The position numbers and the translations under genes are program-made. From Drosophila miranda (taxonomy: Eukaryota > Arthropoda > Insecta > Diptera > Drosophilidae), in contig NW_022881614.1 of assembly GCF_003369915.1 (NCBI RefSeq), forward strand, positions 10,995,001 through 11,059,000: a DNA stretch of 64,000 bases, given 5' to 3'. Position 1 is the first letter of the stretch, and every line of letters begins with the position of its first letter. Under the pieces are notes generated by a model that saw only the letters and a list, made by a program, of their open reading frames with translations, was not told the origin of the DNA and searched no databases. Below, in pieces: positions 33,726 through 46,215 of this stretch.

Positions 33726-34862
33726 TATACCCGATACTCAAAATGAGTATTGGGGTATATTAGATTTGTGGTAAAAGTGGATGTGTGTAACGTCCAGAAG
33801 GAATCGTTTCCGACCCCATAAAGTATATATATTCTTGATCAGCATCAATAGCCGAGTCGATTGAGCCATGTCTGTCTGTCCGTCTGTCCGTCCGTCCGTC
33901 TGTCCGTCTGTCCGTCCGTCCGTCTGTCCGTCCCCTTCAGCGCCTAGTGCTCAAAGACTATAAGAGCTGGAGCAACGATGTTTTCGATCCAGACTTCTGT
34001 GATATGTCACTGCTACAAAAATATTTCAAAACTTCGCCCCGCCCACTTCCGCCCCCACAAAGGACGAAAATCTGTGGCATCCACAATTTTAAAGATATAA
34101 GAAAACCAAAAACTTAGAATTGTAGAGAATGACCATATCTTTAAGACTGCGGAATCTGAATTGGATCGTATTATTATTATAGCCAGCATCAAGAAAACAA
34201 TTTCATTTTTTCTCGCCCTGTCTCTCTCTAACACACTCGTAGCATAGGCGGCTTTGCTTAGAGTAAAACATTAGCGCCTAGATCTCAGAGACTACAAAAT
34301 CAAGAGCAACCAAATTTGGTATCCACACTCCTAATATATCAGACCGAGACGAGTTTGTTTCAAAATTTCGCCACACCCCCTTCCGCCCCCGCAAAGGACG
34401 AAAATCTGGGGATATTCAAAAATTTTAGAGACTATTAAGGCTAGAGTAACCAAATTTGGTATCCGCACTTCAGTTAGATCTTACTCTAAAACGTGTATCT
34501 CAAAATTTCGCCCCACCCCCTTCCGCCCACACAAAGGACGAAAATCTGTTGCTTCCACAATATTGCACATTCGAGAAAACTAAAAACGCAGAATCATAGA
34601 TAATGACCATATCTATCAGAATGCTGAATCTGGATCAGATCAGATCATTTTTATAGCCAATAGGAACAATGCAATTTGCAGTGACCACGCAGCGCCCGAC
34701 GTCACGCTCAGACTGATTTTCTGTCTCTCTCGCACGCACTCTTTGTCGTGTCGTTTAATATTAGCGGCGTCTGCCGGAGGAGAGCCATACTGACTTAGTA
34801 TCGGGTATAACCGTAGAGTTGCGGTGTCCGCAGCAACTCACAACGTTCCGCCTCGTTTTTTT
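33726..34862 (+). repeat. DINE-like unit 9 (class B)
   Basis: Counterpart of unit 6. Its end reads GTTCCGCCTCG, a private change. Confidence 0.83.
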
Positions 34863-35939
34863 TATACCCGATACTCAAAATGAGTATTGGGGTATATTAG
34901 ATTTGTGGTAAAAGAGGATGTGTGTAACGTCCAGAAGGAATCGTTTCCGACCCCATAAAGTATATATATTCTTGATCAGCATCAATAACCGAGTCGATTG
35001 AGCCATTTTTGTCTGTCCGTCCCCATCAGCGCCTAGTGCTCAAAGACTATAAGAGCGAGAGAAACGATGTTTTGGATCCAGACTTCTGTGATATGTCACT
35101 GCTACAAGAATATTTCAAAATTTTGCCCCGCCCACTTCCGCCCCCACAAAGGGCGAAAATCTGTGGCATCCACAATTTCGACGATACGAGAAAACATCGT
35201 AGAAGATGACTATATCTTCTAGAGTGCAAAAATCTGAACCAGATCGTATTATTATTATAGCCAGCATCAAGAAAACAATTTCATTTTTTCTCGCCCTGTC
35301 TCTCTCTAACACACACGTAGCATAGGCGGCTTTGGTTAGAGGAAAAAATTAGCGCCTAGATCTCAGAGACTACAAAAGCTAGAGCAACCCAATTTGGTAT
35401 CCACACTCCTAATATATCGGACCGAGACGAGTTTGTTTCAAAATTTCGCCACACCCCCTTCCGCCCCGCAAAGGACGAAAATCTGGGGATATTCAAAAAT
35501 CTCAGAGACTATTAAGGCTAGAGTAACCAAATTTGGTATCCGCACTCCTGTTAGATCTTACTCTAAAACGTGTATCTCAAAATTTCGCCCCACCCCCTTC
35601 CGCCCACACGAAGGACGAAAATATGTTGCATCCACAATATTGCACATTCGAGAAAACTAAAAACGCAGAATCATAGATAATGACCATATCTATCAGATTG
35701 CTGAATCTGGATCAGATCAGATCATTTTTATAGCCAAAGGGAACAAATCAATTTGCAGTGGCTACGCAGCGCCCGACGTCACGCTCAGACTGATTTTCTG
35801 TCTCTCTCGCACGCACTCTTTGTCGTGTCGTTTAATATTAGCGGCGTCTGCCGGAGGAGAGCCATACTGACTTAGTATCGGGTATAACCGTAGAGTTGCG
35901 GTGTCCGCAGCAACTCACAACGTTCCCCCTCGTTTTTTT
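34863..35939 (+). repeat. DINE-like unit 10 (class A, short microsatellite)
   Basis: Counterpart of unit 7, with the same length of 1,077 bp. Confidence 0.83.
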
Positions 35940-37058
35940 TATACCCGATACTCAAAATGAGTATTGGGGTATATTAGATTTGTGGTAAAAGAGGATGTGT
36001 GTAACGTCCAGAAGGAATCGTTTCCGACCCCATAAAGTATATATATTCTTGATCAGCATCAATAGCCGAGTCGATTGAGCCATGTCTGTCTGTCCGTCTG
36101 TCCGTCTGTCCGTCCGTCCGTCTGTCCGTCTGTCCGTCCCCTTCAGCGCCTAGTGCTCAAAGACTATAAGAGCTGGAGCAACGATGTTTTCGATCCAGAC
36201 TTCTGTGATATGTCACTGCTACAAAAATATTTCAAAACTTCGCCCCGCCCACTTCCGCCCCCACAAAGGACGAAAATCTGTGGCATCCACAATTTTAAAG
36301 ATATGAGAAAACCAAAAACGTAGAGTTGTAGAGAATGACCATATCTTTAAGACTGCGGAATCTGAATTGGATCGTATTATTATTATAGCCAGCATCAAGA
36401 AAACAATTTCATTGTTTCTCGCCCTGTCTCTCCCTAACACACACGTAGCATAGGCGGCTTTGCTTAGAGTAAAACATTAGCGCCTAGATCTCAGAGACTA
36501 CAAAAGCTAGAGCAACCAAATTTGGTATCCACACTCCTAATATATCGGACCGAGACGAGTTTGTTTCAAAATTTCGCCACACCTCCTTTCGCCCCCGCAA
36601 AGGACGAAAATCTGGGGATATTCAAAAATCTCAGAGACTATTAAGGCTAGAGTAACCAAATTTGGTATCCGCACTCCTGTTAGATCTTACTATAAAACGT
36701 GTATCTCGAAATTTCGCCCCATTCCCTTCCGCCCACACAAAGGACGAAATCTGTTGCATCCACAATATTGCACATTCGAGAAAACTAAAAACGCAGAATC
36801 ATAGATAATGACCATATCTATCAGATTGCTGAATCTGGATCAGATCAGATCATTTGTATAGCCAATAGGAACAATGCAATTTGCAGTGACTACGCAGCGC
36901 CCGACGTCACGCTCAGACTGATTTTCTGTCTCTCTCGCACGCACTCTTTGTCGTGTCGTTTAATATTAGCGGCGTCTGCCGGAGGAGAGCCATACTGACT
37001 TAGTATCGGGTATAACCGTAGAGTTGCGGTGTCCGCAGCAACTCACAACTCACAACCC
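35940..37058 (+). repeat. DINE-like unit 11 (class B)
   Basis: Private changes include TTTCATTGTTTCTCG and CACACCTCCTTTCG. It ends in the CTCACAACTCACAACCC junction also seen after unit 4. Confidence 0.82.
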
Positions 37059-38157
37059 ATACTCAAAATGAGTATTGGGGTATATTAGATTTGTGGTAAA
37101 AGTGGATGTGTGTAACGTCCAGAAGGAATCGTTTCCGACCCCATAAAGTATATATATTCTTGATCAGCATCAATAGCCGAGTCGATTGAGCCCTGTCTGT
37201 CTGTCCGTCTGTCCGTCCGTCCGTCCGTCCGTCCGTCCGTCCCCTTCAGCGCCTAGTGCTCAAAGACTATAAGAGCTAGAGCAACGATGTTTTGGATCCA
37301 GGCTTCTGTGATATGTCACTGCTACAAAAATATTTCAAAACTTCGCCCCGCCTACTTCCGCCCCCACAAAGGACGAAAATCTGTGGCATCCACATTTTTA
37401 AAGATACGATAAAACCAAAAACGCAGAATCGGTAAGGATGACCATATCTTCTACAGTGCAAAATCTGAACCAGATCGTATAATGATTTTAGCCAGAATCA
37501 AGAAAACAATTTCATTTTTTCTCGCTCTGTCTCTCTCTAACACACAGGTTTCATGGTCGGTTTTGTCAATTGCAAAATATGAGTTCAAGGATCTCAGAAC
37601 CTATAAGAGCCAGAGCAACCAAATTTGTTATCCACACTCCTGTGATATCGGACCGTTTCGTGTCCAAATTTCTCCACACCCCCTTCCGCCCCCGCAAAGG
37701 ACGAAAATCTGGGGCATCCACAAATCTCAGAGACTATTAAGGCTAGAGTAACCAAATTTGGTATCCGCACTTCTGTTAGATCTCACTATAAAACGTATAT
37801 CTCAGAATTTCGCGCCACCCTTTTCCGCCCCCACAAAGGACGAAAATCTTGTGCATCCACAATATTGCACATTCGAGAAAACTAAAAACGCAGAATTATA
37901 GATAACGACCATATCTATCAGATTGCTGAATCTGGATCAGATCAGATCATTTGTATAGCCAATAGGAACAAATCAATTTGCAGTGGCTACGCAGCGCCCG
38001 ACGTGACGCTCAGACTGATTTTCTGTCTCTCTCGCACGCACTCTTTGTCGTGTCGTTTAATATTAGCGGCGTCTGCCGGAGGAGAGTTATACTGACTTAG
38101 TATCGGGTATAACCGTAGAGTTGCGGTGTCCGCAGCAACTCACAACGTTCCCCCTCG
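37059..38157 (+). repeat. DINE-like unit 12 (edge class)
   Basis: Groups with unit 1. It ends ...CCCCCTCG and abuts the host gene acceptor TTTGCTTTGCAG of the right arm, so the array borders the right arm within about ten bases of an exon. Confidence 0.82.
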
Positions 38158-38169
38158 TTTGCTTTGCAG

Positions 38170-39096
38170 ATGTCTTACCTGTACTCCACCTTTGCCCAGC
38201 TGGTTAGCGTGCACTGCAAATCGACGGTGGGCGGCGGACTCACGGTGAACCAGTGCAAGCATAATCTACTTACGAGAAGCTGCAGACACTCTCAGACGCG
38301 CAGCTGGAGGCACTCGATCCCTATCAGCGCGATGCCAATGAGCTGAGTAAGTACTCGTGTCGCGTGGGAAGGCAGACTAGGCTAGAGCAGACCTGGTCTG
38401 GCCAGACGCTGGCTTCCGCATCAGAACTTCCGCACTGCAGAATCAACGTGTGGTCCAAGTAGTACGTGATCTGATTTCTGTTTCTCTTCCCGTCCGCTTC
38501 TTCTCCGCAGTCTGGTCATCGATCATGCGGGAGCATCCGAGTGCCACACTGATCACCACGCGGAAACCGCTGCCGCCGGTGCCCACGCCGCCAGCCTCCT
38601 CGCTGATCATCCTCACCCACCAGCAGCTGCCGCAGCAGCAGGCACTGGAGTCCAACGCGAACCCGCTCTTCGACAGCAATAACGAGCAGAAGCACCAGCC
38701 ATGGACATGGCCTACGGCTTTGGGTCTTCTTCTCCAATGCATCCCCAACAGCAGCAGCAGGCGAGCAGCGAACTGCCGATGGCCCTTGCCCTTACTGGAG
38801 AGCCGTCAAAGACCTACCTGAGCGGGCCACTGGTTTTCCGGCTCCGACCCGATGGCTCACCCGTGGAGGAGGACCAGAACCGGCAGCTGCCCCACGACGA
38901 CGACCTGGACAGCTTCCGCCTGGGCCTGGCCGCAGCTGGAGCCGGAGGTCGGCCGCGCGCCACCATCCCCAACAGGCACCGCAAGATTGCCACGATCAGT
39001 GCCCTGAAGCAGCAGCACTTCGCCTCCATGCTCCAGAGTGACCTGCAGCCCCCCCACCAGATACAGAGGCGACTGTTCCGCCAGCAGCTGGCGTAA
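38170..39096 (+). pseudogene. Duplicated two-exon host gene fragment, right copy
   Basis: Exon 38170-38346 (177 nt, same length as left) and exon 38511-39096 (586 nt, left 590) flank a 164-bp GT-AG intron. It shares the frame break near 38260 with the left copy. In addition 4 nt are missing near 38699, after NNEQKHQ, which shifts the last exon's frame; the correct frame resumes downstream and ends QRRLFRQQLA. Upstream exons were replaced by DINE unit 12. The copy is clearly non-functional as a protein gene. Retention of the intron shows DNA duplication rather than retroposition. Confidence 0.75.
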
Positions 39097-40029
39097 GACC
39101 CACACGCCTGGTGGCGTGGCCCTAGATATAAGTCTTTTGTGTGAGGATTGAATGTGATACAATATATATCTGCGTGCATGGATGAGTGCGTATGGTGGAG
39201 TGTGCCTGAGAGCCTTCCCTCGTTTTAGTTGAGGAGGAGGAGCAGGAGGATACACTTCTTGGATGCACTTTGAGCTTTAATGGAATTTCGACCGTATTCG
39301 TACAACGTTTAAGTTTTCTTTAATTTTATTTATTCGCGTGCGTTAGCCGTAAGATCAAATACAAGTAGAGATTTTTGAATAATAAACCGCATAATTATTA
39401 TCATTATTATTTGCTTGTTAATGGTTGGAGATCGTCGTCTGCACTTGACGATCCCAACAAAGACGGAGATCTGGGAGCTCTGTGAACCGGTTGGACATGT
39501 TAATGATTAAAGTCGCATCTTTGGCAATCCAGTTCCTTGTGGCACATACCCATCGCATGCCCATAAGCTGCACGCGAAAGCCTTATTAACCCACTTCGTG
39601 CCTGGAAACCTACTTAAAGCCAAACAATGGAGATGTACAGCCCGCTCGATGGGAGGGCAGATCCGATTTGACACTCTCCTAATCCCCCGAACAATTAGAA
39701 CCCGCCGAGCTTGGCAATTACAATGCGATGTAACTGGTTGGGCCGGCTATCCGACAATGCCGCCTTAATTGGGAACGTACGTCACCACAGCTGAATGAAT
39801 GATTGGCGGAATTTCCATAAAAGCAATTGGCTTACCTGGCATTAACTTATTTGTTCAAAAGAGAAATAACAATTCGTCAGATAAGGGACCGACGACACGT
39901 TTTGAATTCCGACAGACGACTCCAGTTCTAACGGAAATCGATAAAAATATCAATTGAAATGACAGCGAATCCTTTACTTACCGTTAGATCTGGCCTTTTT
40001 GAAAATAACCAACAGACTCATACCCTGTG
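39097..40029 (+). other. 3' UTR and flank of the host gene fragment, right arm
   Basis: AATAAA at 39381-39386 is the likely polyadenylation signal. The rest matches 20597-21236 and then 9995-10290 of the left arm across the place where the left arm holds the Ulysses-like element. A short left-arm stretch around that target (about 30 bp) is missing here near 39750. No gene seen. Confidence 0.65.
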
Positions 40030-40034
40030 AAATG

Positions 40035-40296
40035 TGTTGCAGCAGACGATCGTAATTACTCTATCGTAGCGTGTGCGATGTTGTGAGCAGAGCTTTTGCT
40101 CTCACACGCCGCGCTCTTGTACTGCTCTCTGCGCATTCAAGATCGGCTCGACGGTGGAGTCGGGGAGTTTTGCTATCTCTGGCTGTTTTATTTAGTCATA
40201 AATTACCTGACAATTTAACGTAAAAAACCGAAACTAGAGCCCGCTGGACCGGAGTCATCATAACGTTTGTTTTGGAAAAACTCTTCCGAATTTTCG
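40035..40296 (+). repeat. 5' LTR of BEL-B
   Basis: 262 bp. It lacks the GCGACCAGTCGAATAAACGC stretch present in the 3' LTR, which carries the AATAAA signal, so 5' LTR and 3' LTR are not equivalent. Confidence 0.9.
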
Positions 40297-40297
40297 T

Positions 40298-40315
40298 TGG
40301 CGCCCGAGCAGGGAC
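40298..40315 (+). promoter_or_regulatory. Primer binding site of BEL-B
   Basis: TGGCGCCCGAGCAGGGAC directly follows the 5' LTR. It differs at one position from the tRNA-Lys3 site known from retroviruses. Confidence 0.7.
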
Positions 40316-41013
40316 ATCGGCATCCAGCATATCGTGGAAATTCGCACGACAAACCAGTGACCTACAGTGCATCTTCGTTGTCTCGGCACAAGTCATTGGT
40401 TTTTTTTTTTGTTCTGTTGCGAATAGAGCTCTAGCTGGCTGGTTTTGTGCGACAAATTGGATTCATCTTTACTCAACAAAAAAGGAAAGTGTTCGGCTAA
40501 TCTATGCCGAATTCTCAGGTATTTAGTGCGAAAAAAATGGAGTGCTAGAACCAAGCCACCATTTTGTGCGCTGTGTTTCTCTATTTGGCCACTGATCTCA
40601 ATTTCATTGGCACCTCGTTGAATTGGAATACCAATTAAATAAAACACAAAGTAATAAAATAAACCAAAGTGAACAGCCAGCAACATAAAATATTATTATA
40701 TGCGGAATATTGGTGGATTGAAGAAAAGTGCAAATTGATGAGGGTTTACGGTACTTGCTAATCAGACGCTCCGGTCATTGCCGCTGTTTTCAATTCTCTT
40801 TTGCGAAGTACCGCTTATTGGTGCTGCCTTTACTTCGGTAACGCTATCGTTGCGCCAAATTGTGCATAATTTGGCTGCGTTTGGTTGTGTGCATTGGCAG
40901 CATAATTTGGTTTGTTTCGCTGCGTTAACCCTTTGAAGCCGATACATAGTTTTTTGTGGAAATTTCGCGTTCTTTCATAGTTTTTGCATACCCTACAGTA
41001 TTTTGGTTAACCA
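40316..41013 (+). other. Leader of BEL-B
   Basis: About 700 bp between the primer binding site and gag. Short ORFs on both strands show no protein character. No further feature recognised. Confidence 0.5.
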
Positions 41014-42786
41014 TTGTCTAAACCCAGTACATTACTTTCCGACCCTCTTGAAGTAAGAGAAAGCGCCAGAATGAGTGAAAAGGAAAGGGAAATTGTTACC
41101 AGGGAAGGAGGTTCAAAAGAAGGAGGGGGTCCAAAAGTCCTGCAAAAGTTAGCAACAGCAATGCAAAGACACGATAGGGTGATGGGCGATCTAAGGCGTG
41201 TGAGAACGGCCTTTGAAGAAAAAACTATTTCGTTCGACTCTCTTCAAATTAAATGCAGACTCGAGCTGATCGAAAATTATTGTGAAAAGTTGATGGATAT
41301 ACAGGCAGACATGGATTGTTTAAATCCCAACAACGATCTACGAGCATCGGTCGAGGATATGTGTGTTACCACAAAGGCTCTGTACATGTCTGCACTTAAA
41401 GAACCCGAAACTCAGCGAATACAGAGGAGGGATAGGAGTAGCCAGCGTCATTCATCACATCTGCCTAAAATGAATCTCCCCAAGTATAGTGGAAAACATT
41501 CTGAATTTAAAAACTTTATAAGCCTTTTCGAGAGTTTGGTGCATAACGACCCAATATTATCAAATGTGGAAAAATTCAACCACTTACTGTCGTGTCTCGT
41601 TGACGATGCATTGGGAACAGTGAAGGCGTTTCAGATCTCTGCAAAAAATATTTGATCTTTTCTGATACTGTTTCGCAGTTGTTTGACATTCCCAGCACAA
41701 CAAAAGCTTCTGCTTCATGCCTTAGGTCCCTCATTGACACGGTGTCAGCCATATATTCTTCTTTGCAGTCGTTAGGAAGTGAAAAAGACATAAATAGCGC
41801 GATGCTAATTCACATAGCGCTGTCTAAAGTAGATCCCACAACGAAGTCTCGGTTCGAAGAGCAACTGGATTACGATAAACTACCGTCTTGGTCCCCAGCT
41901 GAATCGGCGCTATCAGCATCTAGCTGCCGAAGAGTCAACACGGAATAAGGATAAAACTAAACAAGAGACAAGTAAAGGACCCACTAAATCGTCATTTTCA
42001 TGTGCAAAGACGGATAGGCGAGCTGATTCGAAATGTAGCTATTGCCACGCGGGGAATCATACCATAAGCAATTGTCAATCGTTTAGTGCTCTTCCTGTTC
42101 TTCAACGGTTCGATATCACCAAGCAACTCCGACTGTGCATAAATTGTTTGAAGCCAGGTCATACAGTGACGAGGTGCAAGACAGCAAAATGTCGAGTGTG
42201 CTCTAAGCTCCATAACACTCTGCTTCATCGATACGGGGTTGAGCCACAGCAAAATGGGCCTAGTTCTGTGCCAGTAGAACATTCGTCATCGTCTGAGCCT
42301 CAGACAGCTTATTCTAGTCACGTTGCTAGTGCTGACCAGGTTATTCTTGCTACCGCTGTTGTAAAGGTGCAAGATCGGTCCGGACAATTTCAGTATGCAC
42401 GTGCACTTCTAGATTCCGGCTCCCAAATTAATTTTATATCCGAGGATCTAGCCCAGCGCTTACGATTGCGCCGTGATGAGTCGTGCCTTAATATCACAAC
42501 TGTTGGAAAAAACTCGTCCGTCATAAAGCACAAGATTCATACTTCTGTCCAATCCCGTATCAACGATCACAACTTTGATTCCGATTTTTGGGTGTTAAGG
42601 TCGATTTCCACATACCAACCCGATCATGTTGTCAATTTCGCCCAATGGAAGATACCAGCAAACCTGCAGATGGCAGACCCGCAGTTTTACAAGCCTGCTA
42701 AGGTTGACTTATTGATAGGGGCAGAAACCTTTTTTGAGTTAATGTGTGTAGGCCAATTAAAGGCAAGTTCCGAACATCCAACAATC
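41014..42786 (+). pseudogene. BEL-B Gag and protease, frameshifted
   Basis: The N-terminal frame (41014-41655) holds a charged start and a BEL-type Gag segment (LPKMNLPKYSGKHSEFKNF at about 41462). Coding then shifts to another frame (41652-41948) and back (from about 41940), indicating two compensating indels. Zinc-knuckle motifs CSYCHAGNHTISNC (about 42035) and CINCLKPGHTVTRC (about 42137) follow. The aspartic protease active site reads LLDSGSQ near 42408. The frame stops at TAG 42787-42789 and continues in the same frame as RT. These parts would form the particle and process the polyprotein in an intact element. Confidence 0.85.
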
Positions 42787-42789
42787 TAG

Positions 42790-44433
42790 AAAACATTGTT
42801 GGGATGGATTGTATCAGGAAAATATAAGGCATCAGCACAGGATGCTGTATGCAATATCGCTGTTGGTAGCGATCATTGTTCTCTCGACTCTCTGGTGGAG
42901 CGCTTTTGGGAATTGGAACAGGTCCCAGAGAAGTCGAAGGCTGTATATACAGCTGAACAATTGGCTTGCGAACAAAACTTTAAGCAGACTTTACGCAGGC
43001 TCGAATCGGGTCGTTTTGAAGTGGGGCTGCCATTTAAAATAAATCCCAACGTGTTGGGTTTCTCGTTCGAGACGGCAAAACGCCGCTTTCTATCCCTAGA
43101 ACGCAGACTTGCACGAGATCAGTATTTGCATGATCTGTATATGGAGTTTATGAAAGAGTATCTCATCCTTGGCCACATGTCATTGCTTCCAGACACTCCT
43201 CCAGGACGCCATTACTACATTCCACATCAATGTGTCCTGAGACCTGATAGTAAAACCACCAAGCTACGCGTCGTTTTCGATGCATCGAGCAAAACATCGA
43301 CTTCAATCTCATTAAATGAGACTTTGATGGTGGGTGCAACTATTCAGAGGGAGCTTTACGCAACTCTTGCCCGATTTCGATTAAATCGTTTTGCGCTCAC
43401 AGCTGACATCTCCAAAATGTATAGGCAAGTTCAGGTCGCCGATGAAGACCGAAATTTCCAATTGATTCTGTGGGGGGATAAGGCAAATGTAGATGTTCAA
43501 ACGTATCGCCTGAATACGGTTACTTATGGGACAGCCTCAGCTCCATTTCTGGCCATCCGCTGTCTCGTTGAATTGGCAGACTTTTATGCTGAGTCCCATC
43601 CTATTGCATCACAAGTCATAAAAAGTGACTTTTACGTCGATGATATGCTTACTGGAGCAAACAGTCTGGAAGATTTAGAACGTATTCGGCTGGAAGTGTG
43701 TGAGGTCTTAGCATCCGGGGGTTTTAAGTTGGCCAAGTGGGCGTCAAATCATCCCCAGCTGCTGTCCGATAGTGGCCAGGAGAAATCGCTGCAGTTTGAT
43801 CCTTCGTCGTCTGTTAAAACGCTCGGAATTAGATGGAATCCGCAAAATGATTTGTTCCATTATCATTTAGATGACTCATTTGATTCATTGACCCCTACAA
43901 AGCGAAAAATTTTGTCAGTTGCGTCACGATTGTTCGACCCATTAGGGTTATTATGTCCCTTCATAACGAGGGCAAAAATATTGCTGCAGCAATTGTGGCG
44001 GCAAAAGTTGGATTGGGACGAGTCGGTTCCCATGAGTTTGCACACGAGTTGGAACCACTTCAAGCAAAATTTGTTTGAATTAGACAAGATAACCATACCT
44101 CGCTACATTGGCCTTCCCACGCATAAAAGCGTTCAGATTCACGGATTCGCAGACGCATCAGGTGAAGCGTACGGATGCTGCATTTACATCCGTACCAGTG
44201 ATGGTAAAAATGTCGTGTCTAAGCTTCTTACCGCAAAGTCTCGAGTAGCTCCTCTCAAAACGAAATCGATTCCAAGACTCGAATTGTGCGCAGCACTCCT
44301 GTTATCCACTTTATGGGCTCAAGTAAAACCGCTCCTGGACAAGTTCATGATCGAACTTTTGGTCGGACTCCCAAGTCACCTTGTACTGGCTGGAAAGGGA
44401 TCCAGCCACGCTCGCAACGTTTGTGGCCAATAG
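42790..44433 (+). pseudogene. BEL-B reverse transcriptase and RNase H start
   Basis: In frame with protease across one TAG. RT signatures are VVFDASSKTS near 43270, the ADISKMYRQV motif near 43402, and the catalytic YVDDMLTG near 43635. The RNase H start is GFADAS near 44143. Beyond 44351 an 8-bp deletion (between GAA repeats) changes the frame and the ORF ends out of frame at 44433. The duplicated 3' half at 47893 retains the eight bases. Confidence 0.87.
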
Positions 44434-46186
44434 GGTTGCTGAAATCCAGGAATCGTCAAGCGGTGTGACTTGGCGGCACGTTCCTACTGAGCAAAACCCA
44501 GCCGTTTTGGTGTCACGTGGCACAGACGTAGACGGTGTAACGTGCTCATTGTGGACTGAGGGTCCCCAATTTCTGCTCAGGAATTCTGAGGAGTGGCCAT
44601 GTCTACATCAGGTTGAGTTGTCCCCAGAAATGGAACGGTCGGAAAACAAGAAGTGTTTGGCAACACATTCAGTGGCAAAGTGTCAGGCCAATGATTTCAT
44701 CGAGTTGATTGAAAGATGCTCTTCCTTTGAGAAATTGCTTCGGATTATGGCATATGTAAACCGGTTCCTACAAGGAAGAAAGCGTAGTCGAGAGGTCGTT
44801 CTGTCAGCCAATGAACTTAAGGTCTCATTTCTAAGGCTGGTAGAAGTAGTCCAAAGACACGAGTTGGGACCAGAATTCCACAAGCTAGCGAGGTCGGAAA
44901 TCCTGTCACCGCATCTTCAACGACTAAACACGTTCATACATACGAGCGAACTCGACGGAGTAACGCTGCGACTGATTCGAGTGGGAGGAAGGTTGCTCAA
45001 CGCAGAGATCCCGTATGACGCCAAATTTCCTCTGCTGCTGTCGCAAAAGTCGCAGTTCGTGACGCTTTATCTTCGCAATTTGCATCGGACTCACTACCAT
45101 GCAGGCGCCAAAGTCATGGTTTCGTTGCTAAGGCAGCAGATATGGCTAATCAATGCTCGAGAAGCATGTACAAGGATCCTGAGAAATTGTGTGCACTGCT
45201 TCCGATACAAGCCAGTCCTACAGGGACAGATCATGGGAAACCTGCCAGCTGATAGAGTGCGAAGAGCTCGGCCCTTTTTGATTTGTGGGGTAGATTTCTG
45301 CGGCCCATTCTACGTGTCTCTCAAGATTCGCGGCAGGCCCCCTATTAAGACATATGTAGCCGTCTTCGTCTGCTTTGTATCAAAGGCTGTTCACCTGGAG
45401 CTTGTAGCAGATTTGTCCACTGATAGTTTTTTATCTGTTTTTAAAAGGTTCATCGGGAGAAGAGGCCTTCCGGAGAAGGTGTACAGCGACAACGCCACCA
45501 ACTTCGTGGGCGCGAGCAAGGTGCTGAACGAGCTGCATCAAGCGTACCAGAGGGACCAGGACCGGCTCAAGGCGTACGCAGCGCGCCAAGGCGTCGAGTG
45601 GTGTTTCATACCACCGAGAGCACCACACTTCGGCGGATTGTGGGAGGCAGCCGTCAAATCAGCCAAGCAGAGGTTGGTACGCGGAGTGGGCAACGCCAAG
45701 CTCACCGCGGACGAGCTGTGCACACACCTGGTAGAGGTAGAGGCTCTTCTCAACTCCCGGCCAATCGCGTCCCCAGGCAACGATCCCAGCGATGGAGAAG
45801 CGCTAACGCCAGGGCACCTGCTGATCGGGCAGCCGCTTCTTTCGCTGCCGCCCGAATCAGATCACGACGACAGATGCAGCAGGGGAAGCTTCGCGTACTT
45901 GAAGCGGTGGCGAATGCTGTCAGCGCTCAAGCAGCAGTTTTGGCAGGGCTGGTCCAAGGACTACCTGGTCAGCCTGCAGAAGCGTCACCAGTGGGCTACC
46001 AAAGGGCCAGACTTGGACATTGGCTGTCTAGTGCTCGTCCACGAGGACAGCACACCGCCACAGAAGTGGACCACAGGACGAGTGGTGGCCGCAATCAAGA
46101 GAGTGCGCGTCGCCGAGGTGCGAACACCCGCGGGCGTAATTAAACGCCCCATACACAAATTGGCAAAACTGCCAATAGACGGTTGA
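44381..46186 (+). pseudogene. BEL-B RNase H end and integrase (first copy)
   Basis: Continuation of pol after the 8-bp deletion. Integrase zinc finger residues are near 45097 (HYHAG) and 45190 (CVHC). The catalytic acidic residues lie in GVDFCGPF (about 45286), YSDNATNF (about 45481) and GGLWEAAV (about 45634). The C-terminal BEL domain ends with KLAKLPIDG at 46186, 30 bp before the 3' LTR. The enzyme region itself is undamaged. Confidence 0.88.
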
Positions 46187-46215
46187 AGCACCGGAGGTCT
46201 TCAACGGGGCCGGAA

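Larger units (their letters stand above)
24205..38157 (+). repeat. Tandem array of DINE-1/ISY-like Helitron units
   Basis: One inverted partial copy is followed by 12 head-to-tail units of 0.93-1.15 kb. Units start TATACCCGATACTCAAAATG and end with a hairpin (GTTGCGGTGTCCGCAGCAAC) about 20 bp before CCCCCTCG. A GTATCGGGTATA subterminal copy is inverted relative to the start. Together with the internal text CTTGATCAGCATCAATAGCC and a GTCT/GTCC microsatellite, these are hallmarks of the INE-1/DINE-1 Helitron family. There is no Rep/helicase coding, so units are non-autonomous. Diagnostic variants recur with a 3,357-bp period in the middle, while the edge units (1 and 12) form a separate, more divergent class. 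Confidence 0.88.

Noticed and set aside
38158-39096. Retrocopy origin for the duplicated host gene
   Set aside because: The 164-bp intron with GT-AG ends is present in both copies and there is no poly(A) tract.
45598-46143. 181-codon alternative frame in BEL-B (also 49286-49831)
   Set aside because: Shadow of the GC-rich integrase C-terminus in another frame; Arg/Ala-rich with no motif.
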